64,000 bases of DNA from Paraglaciecola marina (lineage in GTDB: Bacteria; Pseudomonadota; Gammaproteobacteria; Enterobacterales; Alteromonadaceae), in NCBI RefSeq assembly GCF_004360155.1, contig NZ_SAIS01000007.1, positions 186,001 through 250,000 on the forward strand, given 5' to 3'. The notes under the pieces are model-generated. The model saw only the letters and a list, made by a program, of their open reading frames with translations. It was not told the DNA's origin and made no database searches. Shown piece after piece: positions 1-9,673 of the stretch; position 1 is the stretch's first letter; every line of letters begins with the position of its first letter. The position numbers and the translations under genes were made by a program.

Positions 1-67
1 TAGCTGCCGTATTTATGTTGTTTTGAGAATCGTGTATTTAAAAAGTTACTGAATTATCTCAGCTGCC

Positions 68-1996
68 TTAAAACAACTTCCGTTCTACCCATAAAATGCT
101 TAATGCTAACACTAATGCCACCCATACCCAGAATTTGTTGAGGTTTTTATAATAATTGCTGCTAGCTATGTATTGATGATTTTTTAATACGTATTCAGTG
201 GCGGCAATCGCTTGGGATTGTCGTAAAGCTTGCCAGTTTTCTTTGGAATAGACGTAGCCATAGGTATCCACTGTTTTAGCTGTGGAACTGCTTATTCGCT
301 TAACGTTAGGCTCTGCTGATGCCTGTAATCTGTACCAGCCGCTCTGGTTAGGCCATAGAGTCAAACAATGCTTTTGGGGTTGTAATAACCGATTAGTCAG
401 CGGTATCTCTTGTGGTTTTTGGGGATTAACTAAGATTACAAATGTAACTGAATTGGCATCTCCATACAGGCATTGTACAAATGAAGCGTCCTCAAAGTTA
501 ATGCGCTCAGTATCTTCAGACTGCCATTGAAGAGATTGATTAGGCCGAGCTAATTGCTTGAGTAAAGATTGCCAATAGTGACTATATTCACTCGTTTTCC
601 CAGATGTTTGCCAACTATAGCTAGTATTTATCAAAGATAAGCCAATACTCCCTAGGCCCATATTTTGTTTAACCACTAAACTTTGACCCTTATTACCCGT
701 AACTAATATTTGCTGGCTGGAGCTGCTTACGTCTGCTTTATTGATATCTATAGCTTCTTCAATACTGCTATCTGGCCAACTGGGAATACTAGAATAGCTG
801 GCAATATCTAAAGGGGTAATCGACAGCTCATCTAACCATTCAATGTGTTCAAGGGGCCAAGAAGCTGCTAATTCACTATCTACTAAAATAAGTACGCCCA
901 AACCTTGTTGAACCGATCTTGATAAGGCTTGGATTTGTTCAGTAGATAGAGCTAACACCGCCCGTCCATCTAGTATTATTAGATCAAAGCTTTGTAATGC
1001 TTTTAAATTAAAAGGCTCGCTGAGCTTTGCTATTTCATCATCATTGAAGTTGATGGCTTGCTGAATATCTTTGTGTTTACTGATTTGAGTGGCTATTAGC
1101 AGTTTAGTGCCATATTGACTCGCCCAATTAGAAAACTGGCGAGTCTCAAAAGAAGGGGCGGATTGTTTAATGAAAATCTGCAATGGCGTACTGGTGCCAA
1201 CTGATATTGCTATGGGCTCATCAAGCAGGAGTCGACTGTCTGGGTTAGTTAGTTGTAATCGATACAGCCACTGCCCTTGGGTTTTCATTGGTGAACTTAA
1301 ATTAAAGCTCTCACCAGCTCTAATTCTTTGTGTGGTTAGCACTTCACCGATAGGGTTGAGCAGAGCTAATTCAAATATTGTGGCTTCATTTGAGTTAACA
1401 GTGTCCCTTTGTAAACGTCCGGTTACTTCAAGAAATTCACCAACTGCTAGGGTTTTCTGAAAACTAATATCAACTAAACCTAGTGTAATCTGCTCAGGTG
1501 AAAAGTTTATATTTATTGCTTCAAGGATTTCAGGGGGCACCAGAGTATTTAAATGTTGCCATTGTTGTTCACTAAGGCCGCTGCCTAGTATATGCAGAGC
1601 CTGTAAAGGAGTGGCTTGATTGAATATTTGCACTGGGTCCTGAATCACTACACCTTCTTGCATGATTTTGTGACTGCTTAGGCTTTCGTCTACCGGCTTT
1701 AAAATGAAAATATTTTGCTCATCTTTCAGAGTATTAAGTTGTTCTAGTGATACGCCCTCGGTGATGAGTACACTGGTGGGTTGGTCATTTGTAGAAACCT
1801 GTATGTCTATTGCTAAAGCAATAATACAAAGGCTTGCCACAGTAGAGCTTAACCAAACTAGTAAAAGTCTAATTGGGTGTTTTTTCAAACGTAGTAGCGC
1901 AAGATAAGCACTAGCGCCTAGGGTGCATAGTAGTAATGCCAATAAAACCACAGCCATTAATGGGTTTGCTGCAAACGTTCCTAGGGAGAAGGTCAT
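68..1996 (-). CDS. Membrane protein of the MoxR/DUF58 operon, unknown function (642 aa)
   Basis: This is the last gene of the minus-strand operon. Two N-terminal hydrophobic segments (about residues 12-36 and 44-63) and one near the C-terminus (about 618-638, ending in a basic ERKLF tail) bracket a large soluble domain of about 550 residues, probably periplasmic. I see no catalytic motif. The layout resembles the large BatA-like or glutamine-amidotransferase-like membrane proteins that close MoxR-DUF58-DUF4175 operons. The start overlaps the stop of the DUF4175 gene by 4 bp (ATGA), and GGAGAAG lies just upstream of the ATG, so translation is probably coupled. It probably joins the envelope complex built by its neighbours. 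Its molecular role is unknown. Confidence 0.75.
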   Translation of the reverse strand: MTFSLGTFAANPLMAVVLLALLLCTLGASAYLALLRLKKHPIRLLLVWLSSTVASLCIIALAIDIQVSTNDQPTSVLITEGVSLEQLNTLKDEQNIFILKPVDESLSSHKIMQEGVVIQDPVQIFNQATPLQALHILGSGLSEQQWQHLNTLVPPEILEAININFSPEQITLGLVDISFQKTLAVGEFLEVTGRLQRDTVNSNEATIFELALLNPIGEVLTTQRIRAGESFNLSSPMKTQGQWLYRLQLTNPDSRLLLDEPIAISVGTSTPLQIFIKQSAPSFETRQFSNWASQYGTKLLIATQISKHKDIQQAINFNDDEIAKLSEPFNLKALQSFDLIILDGRAVLALSTEQIQALSRSVQQGLGVLILVDSELAASWPLEHIEWLDELSITPLDIASYSSIPSWPDSSIEEAIDINKADVSSSSQQILVTGNKGQSLVVKQNMGLGSIGLSLINTSYSWQTSGKTSEYSHYWQSLLKQLARPNQSLQWQSEDTERINFEDASFVQCLYGDANSVTFVILVNPQKPQEIPLTNRLLQPQKHCLTLWPNQSGWYRLQASAEPNVKRISSSTAKTVDTYGYVYSKENWQALRQSQAIAATEYVLKNHQYIASSNYYKNLNKFWVWVALVLALSILWVERKLF

Positions 1997-4344
1997 GGTA
2001 ACTTCTCCTGTTTACTCTGTTGTATAAATTCGTTGAAATACTGCACTGTAGAGTTGTTAAGCAAGTAGGTTTTTGAATGGGATACGGGTTCGGCAATCGG
2101 TGCTGGTATGGCTTGCCATAATTTAGCCCGTAAATTTGCAAGGCACTGATTGCAGTTTTTTATTGGTAATTGAGCAGCCAAACTGATTTTCTCTAAGGTG
2201 GCAATAAATACAATATCTTCAGGTGAATTAGCCAATTGCTCTGTGAAGTAGTTCTTAACTAGATTTAAATTATTTAGTTGCTGTTGAGTCAGCTGTGTCG
2301 TCTGCTTGGTTGTAGTATGGCTGAGTAAATTTAATAGTCCCTTAATGGCCTCTAAGTTTGGTTTGCTTAGCTTAATTTGTTCGTTACGTTCATAGCTAAG
2401 TATTTCTGATAAGTCTCCTTCGTATCTTCTTTTATCTGATACTGGCGGCGGCTCAAACCCGAGTCGTTTAACGTAAATACGCTCAGCTCTTTTGGCTCGG
2501 TTTAAATATTCAAGAGCTTGGTTTTCAAAGGGTAAAGCTTTTGCAGGCTCAGCTAATTGTAAGTGCAGTTCTGCTTGCCACATGTTGGCAATAGAACGTT
2601 TCATCAAGGTAATTGGACTAGGCACACCACGTTTTACAAAGTTGCCATCATCTGTGGCGCCATGTGCATGACCAAACTGCTCTATAGCTTGACTGAAACC
2701 AGATTTATCATTTGATGACTCATGTTCGCTGTGTTGGTGTTTTCGAGATTCAGCTTCCTCACGCAGTGCTTCTTCTTGTTCATCTTGTTGTTCATGGGCC
2801 TCGAGTAATGGATGTGGCAAAGCCTTACTCTTTTCATGCTCATCATGGTGATGGCTAGGCCCGGCTTCCATTGCGTGTAAGGTAGTAGCCTCAAACTCAT
2901 CCCCTAAAAATTGCCCATATTTCTGTTTAAGATCACTTTGCGCAGACCCTAACGCCCGAGAAGTATCAACAAAGCTTTTATTACTAATACTAACTTGGTT
3001 AGCAATTAACTCTTGGGTTTCAATAATGATTTGCCGCTGGCTTTTGAAATACTCAGGTACAAAATCAAGTAAAATACCTTCACTTTGTATGCCTTCTTGA
3101 TCTTCTTCTAGCCATCTTACGATTTTGTTGGCTGAGCGAGTCAGTTGCGGTGCAGGCTGATTGTTTTTCCAGGCGTTGTCGTATGCTCTGACACTAAAAT
3201 AAAGTTCATCTCCAGGTTGCATGCCTAAAGCAGATAAATCCCATTCCTTAAAAAACTCATTTTGGTCGTTCACGAGTTGTTGTGAGTCAAATACAAAGGC
3301 TTGATCCCTAAACTTTACCGACTCACCTGAACCACTGGCGATAGAGCCTAAAATCTCTACTTTACTCAGACCGAAGTCATCTTGAATTTGCACCCGTGTA
3401 ACAAAGTGAGGCTCTGCATTTTTGGGGATTTCAATTATGGTCTGGGTTGGTTCAATAAAGCGTATGTTTGGAGGTGTATCTGCTGTCACCTCCAAGGTGA
3501 AAATGTCTGAAATAGCGTTTTGTCTATGGGTAATAAAATAAATGCCAGTAGTACTTATTTCAGAACTGGCAGTATAGCTAGTATCACTATTTCTCGTAAA
3601 TTCGATTTGCTCTTGGCCTATTTTAAGGCCTAATTCAGAAGCTTGTATGTCTGATGATAATGTAAGCTGCCATGTCACATTAGAGCCAGTTACTAGTTGT
3701 AAATTAAAGTCTGTGGTTTCAACTTTTGGTAAACCAGTGTAAGTAGGTGGCTGAATTGAAATTACACTCGACTCAATCTTAATTGAAGCTGTTGACTCTA
3801 CCCCTTGGGGCAAAGCTATGACTTTTGATGGGGCGCTAAGGGAAGACTGGGTTCCTACAAATTTGATGGCAATAACGGCGAGTAATACAAAAACAGTTAT
3901 TGCAATGGCTATTGGCGCAGGGTAATGAGGCAGTTCAGTCGATAAATCTTTGGCGAGTAGCGCGGCAACTTTAGAGGTTATGCGAGCTTTTTGTAATCGT
4001 TGCAGTAAGTTCAAAGATTCATCTGGCACTACAATTAAATGTGCGCTTTCTTCACATTCAGGAAACTTTCTGTTTATGTGCTGTAAAACGGCTTTATCAG
4101 AAATCCTTTGGTATTTTGAGGTACGTGTTAGTTGCCAGCAAAATCCCAGTGGCATGCAGGCTAATATTACGTAAAGCCATATATTTAACCCAAGCGTTAA
4201 ATAAAACCCAGCCCAAACTACCACTACACACACCAAACTATATGCTAGTCGCTGCAGTAATGCTCGTCTGCGTATTATGGTAACTAGCGCTTTGAGCTGG
4301 CTTTGGATTAGGCTTAGGTCATAATTTGAAGATAAACTAGCCAT
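1993..4344 (-). CDS. DUF4175-type membrane protein with a histidine-rich insert (783 aa)
   Basis: The order next to MoxR, DUF58 and BatA-like genes, the length and the domain layout fit the DUF4175 family, whose function is unknown. Two hydrophobic segments lie near the N-terminus (about residues 32-75), followed by another around 145-165. Then come beta-rich regions with TADTPPNIRFIEP and a KVEILGS-type repeat, and a helical C-terminal half. Residues about 490-560 form a strongly polar stretch rich in His, Glu and Gln, including SHHHDEHEK and KHQHSEHE. It starts 1 bp after the BatA-like stop, with AAGGT as a ribosome binding site, and overlaps the next gene by 4 bp. Most of it is probably periplasmic. 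Confidence 0.75.
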   Translation of the reverse strand: MASLSSNYDLSLIQSQLKALVTIIRRRALLQRLAYSLVCVVVVWAGFYLTLGLNIWLYVILACMPLGFCWQLTRTSKYQRISDKAVLQHINRKFPECEESAHLIVVPDESLNLLQRLQKARITSKVAALLAKDLSTELPHYPAPIAIAITVFVLLAVIAIKFVGTQSSLSAPSKVIALPQGVESTASIKIESSVISIQPPTYTGLPKVETTDFNLQLVTGSNVTWQLTLSSDIQASELGLKIGQEQIEFTRNSDTSYTASSEISTTGIYFITHRQNAISDIFTLEVTADTPPNIRFIEPTQTIIEIPKNAEPHFVTRVQIQDDFGLSKVEILGSIASGSGESVKFRDQAFVFDSQQLVNDQNEFFKEWDLSALGMQPGDELYFSVRAYDNAWKNNQPAPQLTRSANKIVRWLEEDQEGIQSEGILLDFVPEYFKSQRQIIIETQELIANQVSISNKSFVDTSRALGSAQSDLKQKYGQFLGDEFEATTLHAMEAGPSHHHDEHEKSKALPHPLLEAHEQQDEQEEALREEAESRKHQHSEHESSNDKSGFSQAIEQFGHAHGATDDGNFVKRGVPSPITLMKRSIANMWQAELHLQLAEPAKALPFENQALEYLNRAKRAERIYVKRLGFEPPPVSDKRRYEGDLSEILSYERNEQIKLSKPNLEAIKGLLNLLSHTTTKQTTQLTQQQLNNLNLVKNYFTEQLANSPEDIVFIATLEKISLAAQLPIKNCNQCLANLRAKLWQAIPAPIAEPVSHSKTYLLNNSTVQYFNEFIQQSKQEKLP

Positions 4345-4345
4345 T

Positions 4346-5512
4346 CTAGTTACCTTCTACTTGTCTTGAGTGTTTATTAGGCCACTCACTCAATAAACGT
4401 TCGGTCATAAAAAGTATGACCAAAATTAATATTAACCATAGATGCAAAGACTGAGCATTGCCGGTATTAGTTTGTTGTTGATTAACTAAATCAAGATTCG
4501 GAAGTTCAGTTATTTGTTGATTCGAAAGCCTAGCGTTATCAGCAAACCATTGCTTAGTTTGCGCTGCAAATAGCTTGGTGGCTAAGGTGAGTGGGAAATC
4601 AGCTTGGGTGTAACCTTGTAGTTGTTCACTGCTTATTATGCTTGTTGCTGAATTAACTAACTCTGTTGGCAAAGGTGCATCTGCCAGATAAATAATATGG
4701 GATTGTTGTTGGCTTAAATCTAAATCTTCCTGTACCAAGCTAGAGTCTAAGTACTCAATGTTCAAATCTAGCGGCAGGGTAGTGGCCAAAGCATCTAATG
4801 CGCCGCGAACATAAAGTAATTGTTGCTGGTAGTTTGCGTCACTAACAATAGTTAATGAGGCTGTAAGCTTGGTTTCAGGTAAAGTGTTTGGTAAAGACTT
4901 TATGTGCCATTCAATTGGGTTAGTGATTGCGACTTTTTGCCCTGTAAATTGGTTTAGCCTGTTCGTGGTATAAAGCTGTATTTTCTGAGCTTTTGGCAAG
5001 GTTTTCGATATCTCTGCCAGATTCGCCCAGATATTTAGTGGTGGAGTGGTTGTTGAGCTAGTGTCCCCTTGAAACGCTAATAATGCCTTTGATTCAAGTT
5101 TTCGTTGCGATAAAGACTGGTTCAGCCCGTCGATTATAAACAAGCGAGAGTTCTGGCTAGAGTTTAGATCTTCGAATAATTGTTGTTTTTCAGCATCACT
5201 ACTTTGGGCTAACCAGTCATTACTAACTAGCACTAAGTTTGCACTTGTATCGGCATTTTTACTCCAAACCAGTTGTGCCAAAATGGCGCATGCGACTAGT
5301 AGCATCAGTAACCGTAATATCAATAATAACCACTGGGTCAACCGAGCTTGATTCAGCTGTGGCGAGTTTTTAACTTTGATTAAAGCAATATGTGCAAATG
5401 GGACTAGTTTGCCTCTATGTTTACTCAATAAATGGATGGCGATAGGAATTGTTAATGTTAATAACCCCCATAAATAATAGCTTAATTCAAAAGTAAGGGC
5501 TAACTTATCCAT
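4346..5512 (-). CDS. BatA-like N-terminal double-transmembrane protein (388 aa)
   Basis: The N-terminus matches the aerotolerance-regulator N-terminal domain seen in BatA/BatB proteins. A first membrane helix (about 10-30) is followed by the hallmark HLLSKHRGKLVPFAHIALIK, then a second helix (about 62-85). The middle is soluble and has no clear VWA MIDAS motif. A third membrane helix (about 357-375) lies near the C-terminus. It sits between DUF58 and DUF4175 genes, 30 bp after the former and 1 bp before the latter. In this family such proteins are thought to anchor or receive the MoxR-driven complex in the inner membrane. The exact role is not established. Confidence 0.75.
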   Translation of the reverse strand: MDKLALTFELSYYLWGLLTLTIPIAIHLLSKHRGKLVPFAHIALIKVKNSPQLNQARLTQWLLLILRLLMLLVACAILAQLVWSKNADTSANLVLVSNDWLAQSSDAEKQQLFEDLNSSQNSRLFIIDGLNQSLSQRKLESKALLAFQGDTSSTTTPPLNIWANLAEISKTLPKAQKIQLYTTNRLNQFTGQKVAITNPIEWHIKSLPNTLPETKLTASLTIVSDANYQQQLLYVRGALDALATTLPLDLNIEYLDSSLVQEDLDLSQQQSHIIYLADAPLPTELVNSATSIISSEQLQGYTQADFPLTLATKLFAAQTKQWFADNARLSNQQITELPNLDLVNQQQTNTGNAQSLHLWLILILVILFMTERLLSEWPNKHSRQVEGN

Positions 5513-5542
5513 TGGCTAGTCCAGAATGTAATAAGACTAGAT

Positions 5543-6439
5543 TCATAGCACTTTTTGCCTTGCCGATAAAAATTGGTGTAGGGTTTTATCCAAAGGTTCG
5601 TCAATATTTCCTTGAATATGTTGGATGTTATTCGCCGCAAGGCGCTCACTAATGCTTTGGTTCAATGCCAGTCTGTTTTCTAAATAATCTGCTTTTACAT
5701 CTTTCGCTGAAACTAAAACTTGTTGTTTGGTTTCTCTATCTTCAAAGCGAATATGGCCTTGGTAAGGGAATGTAATTTCATCATTACTTTCAAGTTGTAA
5801 TGCCACTACTTCGGTCTTGTGGCTTGATAAACTCCCCATGAAATCAAAAATTTCATTGTTGTGTTCATAAAAATCACTGACCACAAATATTACCGCGTTG
5901 TGGTGCATTTTAGCCAAATGGTTTTGGATGATAGCGCTATCTGGGAACACATCACCGGCCTGCACCTCACTTAATTGCAGTAAACATTTTTGCCATTGCT
6001 GTTTACCGGGTAAAGCCGGTAAAAAGTTTAGGTTTTGGCTAGATAAACCCAGTAAGCCTAAACCGTCGCCTTGCTGGTGGGCTATGTAAGCTATGGTGGC
6101 TAAGAGATGCCTAGCATAGTCAAACTTGTTCCACCCTTCCTTAGAATGAGAAGCTTGCTGTAACATGGATGCACTGGCGTCTAATACTAGCCAGATGTTG
6201 ATGTTACTTTCTCGTTCGGCTTCACGAACAAAATATCGGTCTGATCTCGCGAATAATTTCCAATCGATATTAGATAGGGCATCGCCAGGTTCGTAGGCTC
6301 GATACTGACTAAATTCAATACCTGTGCCTCGCTTTACACTGTTATGTAATCCATGGAGAAAGCCTTGGGCCACAGTCTTAGCGACTAAAGGCATATCTTT
6401 TACCCGTGCCAGTACCAAAGGGTCGAGAAACTGTTCCAT
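5543..6439 (-). CDS. DUF58 domain protein (MoxR partner, VWA-like)
   Basis: Residues 41-80 carry the classic DUF58 signature: IEFSQYRAYEPGDALSNIDW followed by KLFARSD and VREAERE. The strand after it ends in DASAS (87-91), which looks like the metal-ion-dependent adhesion site of von Willebrand A folds. At 298 aa it has the usual length for the short soluble form, with no membrane segment. It begins 3 bp after the MoxR gene. In known pairs the MoxR AAA+ ATPase acts as a chaperone on VWA/DUF58 partners, and that is the likely relation here. No client is known. Confidence 0.88.
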   Translation of the reverse strand: MEQFLDPLVLARVKDMPLVAKTVAQGFLHGLHNSVKRGTGIEFSQYRAYEPGDALSNIDWKLFARSDRYFVREAERESNINIWLVLDASASMLQQASHSKEGWNKFDYARHLLATIAYIAHQQGDGLGLLGLSSQNLNFLPALPGKQQWQKCLLQLSEVQAGDVFPDSAIIQNHLAKMHHNAVIFVVSDFYEHNNEIFDFMGSLSSHKTEVVALQLESNDEITFPYQGHIRFEDRETKQQVLVSAKDVKADYLENRLALNQSISERLAANNIQHIQGNIDEPLDKTLHQFLSARQKVL

Positions 6440-6442
6440 AAT

Positions 6443-7465
6443 TTACTGGGCAGACGTTGTGAAAGGGCCGCTTGGTAAAGGAAGCTCTTTCAGCAATGCA
6501 TCAATCACCAATTCTGTAGTGATGCTTTGTGCTTCTGCTTGAAAGCTCAGAAGTAACCTGTGCCTAAGTACCCCGTGGGAAATGCTGTGTATGTCATCTA
6601 ATGTTACTGCAAAACGTTTATTCATTAAGGCATTAGCCTTGGCGCATAAGACCAAGGCTTGGCCGGCTCGGGGGCCAGCTCCCCAGCGGACATATTTTTT
6701 AACTGAGTCTGATACGCTGTTGTCAGGGCGAGTGTTGCGTGTCAGTTGATTAATATAAATTAGTAAGGGCTCGGCAATGTCTATTTCCCGTACTAACTGT
6801 TGTAGTTGTATTATGTCTTGAGCGTTTAACATTGCCTCTGGTGCTGATGACTTAGTGCCAGTGGTACGACGTAACACCTCCATTTCTTCTAGTTCAGTGG
6901 GGTAATCCACACTGATAAACATTAAGAATCGGTCTAATTGTGCTTCTGGTAAAGGGTAAGTTCCCGCTTGTTCAACTGGATTTTGAGTGGCTAATACAAA
7001 AAATGGTTTAGGCAGAGAATAACTGGTGCCCCCATAACTGACGATCTTTTCTTGCATGGCTTCAAGTAAGGCCGCTTGGGTTTTAGGCGGGGTACGATTT
7101 ATTTCATCAGCCAATAAAATATTGGTAAAGACTGGGCCTTTCTGAAATTTGAAAAAACGATCGCCAGTTTCATGGTCTGTTTCAAGTATTTCAGTACCTA
7201 TAATATCACTTGGCATTAAATCAGGGGTGAACTGCACTCGCTTAAAGTCTAGCTCAAGGGTTTGCGCTAAAGTATGCACCATAAGGGTTTTCGCAAGCCC
7301 CGGTACACCTTCAAGTAAGCAATGACCACCAGCTAAAATACTCACTAATAGCTGTTGAATAACCTGCTGCTGGCCAACAATAACCTTACCAATTTCATCG
7401 CCTACATTGGCGAGTTTAGCGAGTAGTAGTTCAAGGTCTTCTTGGGTTATAGGTTCTTTGTTCAT
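6443..7465 (-). CDS. MoxR-family AAA+ ATPase
   Basis: This is a AAA_3-type chaperone ATPase of about 340 residues, the usual length. The Walker A loop is GVPGLAKT (about 53-60 from the chosen start). Walker B is ILLADEINR (about 116-124). Sensor 1 lies in FFVLATQNPVEQAG, and a lid region includes RAGQALVLCAKANAL. MoxR proteins hydrolyse ATP to mature or remodel VWA/DUF58 partners, here encoded immediately downstream. The second ATG (7465) was preferred because AAGAG sits 5 bases before it; GTG at 7471 and ATG at 7468 are in frame just upstream. It is cytoplasmic. Confidence 0.93.
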   Translation of the reverse strand: MNKEPITQEDLELLLAKLANVGDEIGKVIVGQQQVIQQLLVSILAGGHCLLEGVPGLAKTLMVHTLAQTLELDFKRVQFTPDLMPSDIIGTEILETDHETGDRFFKFQKGPVFTNILLADEINRTPPKTQAALLEAMQEKIVSYGGTSYSLPKPFFVLATQNPVEQAGTYPLPEAQLDRFLMFISVDYPTELEEMEVLRRTTGTKSSAPEAMLNAQDIIQLQQLVREIDIAEPLLIYINQLTRNTRPDNSVSDSVKKYVRWGAGPRAGQALVLCAKANALMNKRFAVTLDDIHSISHGVLRHRLLLSFQAEAQSITTELVIDALLKELPLPSGPFTTSAQ

Positions 7466-7524
7466 CATCACTCTTATTATTTTGTATTTGATTTAACGTT
7501 TGGGTTAGGCGCTATAATATTGAA

Positions 7525-8229
7525 TTAGGCTGTCATGGCATAGACCACAATATTCACCGCAAATTTAGTATTGTCTTCTCTTAGCCAGCGTTTGTTGCGA
7601 AAATCGTAATCCCATTCACAACCCAAGTCTTTATTACTATACAGTACTGCTATACGGCCATTTATCTCGATGGCTTTGAGATAGTTATGAACTATATCGT
7701 CGCCCCAGCCATTTAATTCCACTGAGGTATTGGGCGGGCCATCAAACTCAAAAAAAGACGAGTAAATTGCATGGTCATTGGGGATTTTTTTAAGGGCTTC
7801 AGCACCAAATATCTTACTCATTTCAGCTTCGAACGTGCGGGCAAACATACCGTCGATATCATGGTTGCAATCATCTACAAATATAAAACCACCGTTTTCA
7901 ACATATTGTTTAAAGTTCTGTTTTTCTTGTTGGTTAAATTGAACCAACCTATGACCTGCCATATAACAAAACGGTGCTGTCAACATGCTTGGATCGGATA
8001 GCGGAATAATTCGCTCTTGAATATCGACCCGAAGACTGGTGTATTCAATCAGTGAATTAAGTACATTTGCAGGCATACGCTCATCTACTTCCCAATCTCC
8101 AGATTCATAACTCAGGCGAGTGAAGTAAAAGTCATAATCATTATTTTGGCTAAATGATACCTTCGGCAAAGCCATGGTCACAGCCAAAGCACAGGTAGAT
8201 GATATAAATCGACGACGATTTTTTTGCAT
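7525..8229 (-). CDS. DUF4159 protein with Tat-like signal peptide
   Basis: Just after the chosen ATG the protein has NRRRFISS and a hydrophobic stretch ending near KVSFSQ, which looks like a twin-arginine export signal. The mature part fits DUF4159: an early DYDFYFTRLSYESGDW, a central FVDDCNHD, and a WGDDIVHNYLKAIEIN region, resembling a glutamine-amidotransferase-like fold. Its catalytic role is unknown. A TTG at 8241 is an alternative start, and neither has a strong ribosome binding site. It lies between the PmbA-like and MoxR genes, and DUF4159 proteins are frequent companions of MoxR/DUF58 clusters. It is probably periplasmic. Confidence 0.8.
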   Translation of the reverse strand: MQKNRRRFISSTCALAVTMALPKVSFSQNNDYDFYFTRLSYESGDWEVDERMPANVLNSLIEYTSLRVDIQERIIPLSDPSMLTAPFCYMAGHRLVQFNQQEKQNFKQYVENGGFIFVDDCNHDIDGMFARTFEAEMSKIFGAEALKKIPNDHAIYSSFFEFDGPPNTSVELNGWGDDIVHNYLKAIEINGRIAVLYSNKDLGCEWDYDFRNKRWLREDNTKFAVNIVVYAMTA

Positions 8230-8300
8230 ATTGGTCAACAATTAACTCATCAATAGATGTTTGAAAACCCAAGGCTGCATGCAACCTTGGGGGATTTTAC

Positions 8301-9644
8301 TTATACTGCGTCAGACAAACTACTGAAGGTAAAGTCTCTGATTTTCATCGGAGGGATCATATGACCATCAATACGTTCAGGCTTACCTAAGGCTTCGATA
8401 TTGTTCAACATCACAATTGGACTTTCGTTAAAACGGAAGTTTTTAATAGGATATTTGATCTTGCCATTTTCGATGTAAAACGTGCCGTCACGAGTTAACC
8501 CTGTGTATAGCAAGGTTTGCGGATCTAACGCACGAATATACCAAAGACGAGTTACCAAAACCCCTCGGCGAGTACTTTTTATCATGTCTTGTAATGATTC
8601 ATCTCCACCTATCATAATGATGTTTTCACCACGAGGCACGTATGGCATGCCGGTTTTCTTTGCCCAATAAGGACTGTTTGGCATATTTGCAATAACGCCA
8701 TCTTTTATCCATTCAGTTTTAGCTAATGGATAGCCATTGCCACTAAAAGGCGCTGTAGGCGCAATAGGATGTTGTGGATCAGAGTAAATATTGACTCGCT
8801 CATCAAACATTTTTTGGCCAAGCTTATTTTTAGGGGCTTTTTCTGAATCCTCGCCATCTTTGGCTTTGTAACTTAAGAAGCTACGGCCTTCATCTGCACT
8901 GCGTTGCTCGAAACTTCTCATCATGTTACGAATTAAGCCAACGCTTGCTGCTGGTTCAAGTATTACCGTGTATTTACCTGGCTCCATGGCTTTAGCATCA
9001 ACTGAACCCATTGATTTTGTGATAGCAATATCAGAGGCCTTAGCTGTATCGAGTAACTTATAGTCACTAAAGTTGCGGGTTGCCCAGCCAGAGCCTTTGC
9101 CATCTTCGGTACGTATGGTTACTGAAAAGTCTACATCTGTGGCTTTGTTATATGCGAATAGGCCTTTGTTGTTCATTATAGCGCTGAAGGTAACAGCCTC
9201 TTCTAAAAATCCAGCTGCAACTAGCTTGTTCTTTTTAGATGGAGTAATGCTACTCGCCGCAGCCTCTGCTCTGTCATCGGGTGTGACGTTAGCGGTAGAC
9301 TCAAAGAAGGTTTTTGAATCAGAGTACTTTTGCTTGCCAAATAAAGGCATAAGTTCTTCGTTTTCTGGAGCGAGTTTTGCCAGTTCTTCAGAGCGACGAA
9401 CGACTTTCTCAAGTGATGCGTCATCAAACTCATTGATTGTGGCTACACCCATACGTTTGCCAAATGTAGATTGTACAATTAGTTCTAGGTCGCTCTCTTC
9501 ACCTGCTGTAGACACAGTGTTGCGGGCATAACGAATGTTGCCTCCAACTTTACCTTCAAGGTTACATTCTATCTCGTCGGCTTTAGAGTATTTCAATACT
9601 TTAGCCAGCAAGGTTTTCGATTTTTGTTCAGATAATATAGTCAT
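8301..9644 (-). CDS. PmbA/TldE-like subunit of a TldD/TldE protease
   Basis: At 447 aa it is the length of PmbA/TldE, the non-metal-binding partner of TldD. Features seen include AGEESDLELIVQSTFGKRMG near the N-terminus, MEPGKYTVILEPAASVGLIRNM in the middle, and a C-terminal SPIVMLNNIEALGKPERI region. The HExxxH zinc motif of the partner is absent, as expected. No signal peptide is visible. It lies 29 bp after the TldD-like gene and has GAGGAAAG before its ATG. In E. coli, TldD and TldE form a heterodimeric protease that degrades unfolded peptides and matures microcins. The substrate here is unknown, and this copy may be a paralogue of a housekeeping pair. Confidence 0.85.
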   Translation of the reverse strand: MTILSEQKSKTLLAKVLKYSKADEIECNLEGKVGGNIRYARNTVSTAGEESDLELIVQSTFGKRMGVATINEFDDASLEKVVRRSEELAKLAPENEELMPLFGKQKYSDSKTFFESTANVTPDDRAEAAASSITPSKKNKLVAAGFLEEAVTFSAIMNNKGLFAYNKATDVDFSVTIRTEDGKGSGWATRNFSDYKLLDTAKASDIAITKSMGSVDAKAMEPGKYTVILEPAASVGLIRNMMRSFEQRSADEGRSFLSYKAKDGEDSEKAPKNKLGQKMFDERVNIYSDPQHPIAPTAPFSGNGYPLAKTEWIKDGVIANMPNSPYWAKKTGMPYVPRGENIIMIGGDESLQDMIKSTRRGVLVTRLWYIRALDPQTLLYTGLTRDGTFYIENGKIKYPIKNFRFNESPIVMLNNIEALGKPERIDGHMIPPMKIRDFTFSSLSDAV

Positions 9645-9673
9645 GATGATCTTTCCTCTAATAAGTTGCTGGT

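Noticed and set aside
9073-9531. 152-codon plus-strand frame opposite the PmbA-like gene
   Set aside because: It lies wholly opposite a well-supported coding region, has no domain and fits a mirror-frame artefact.
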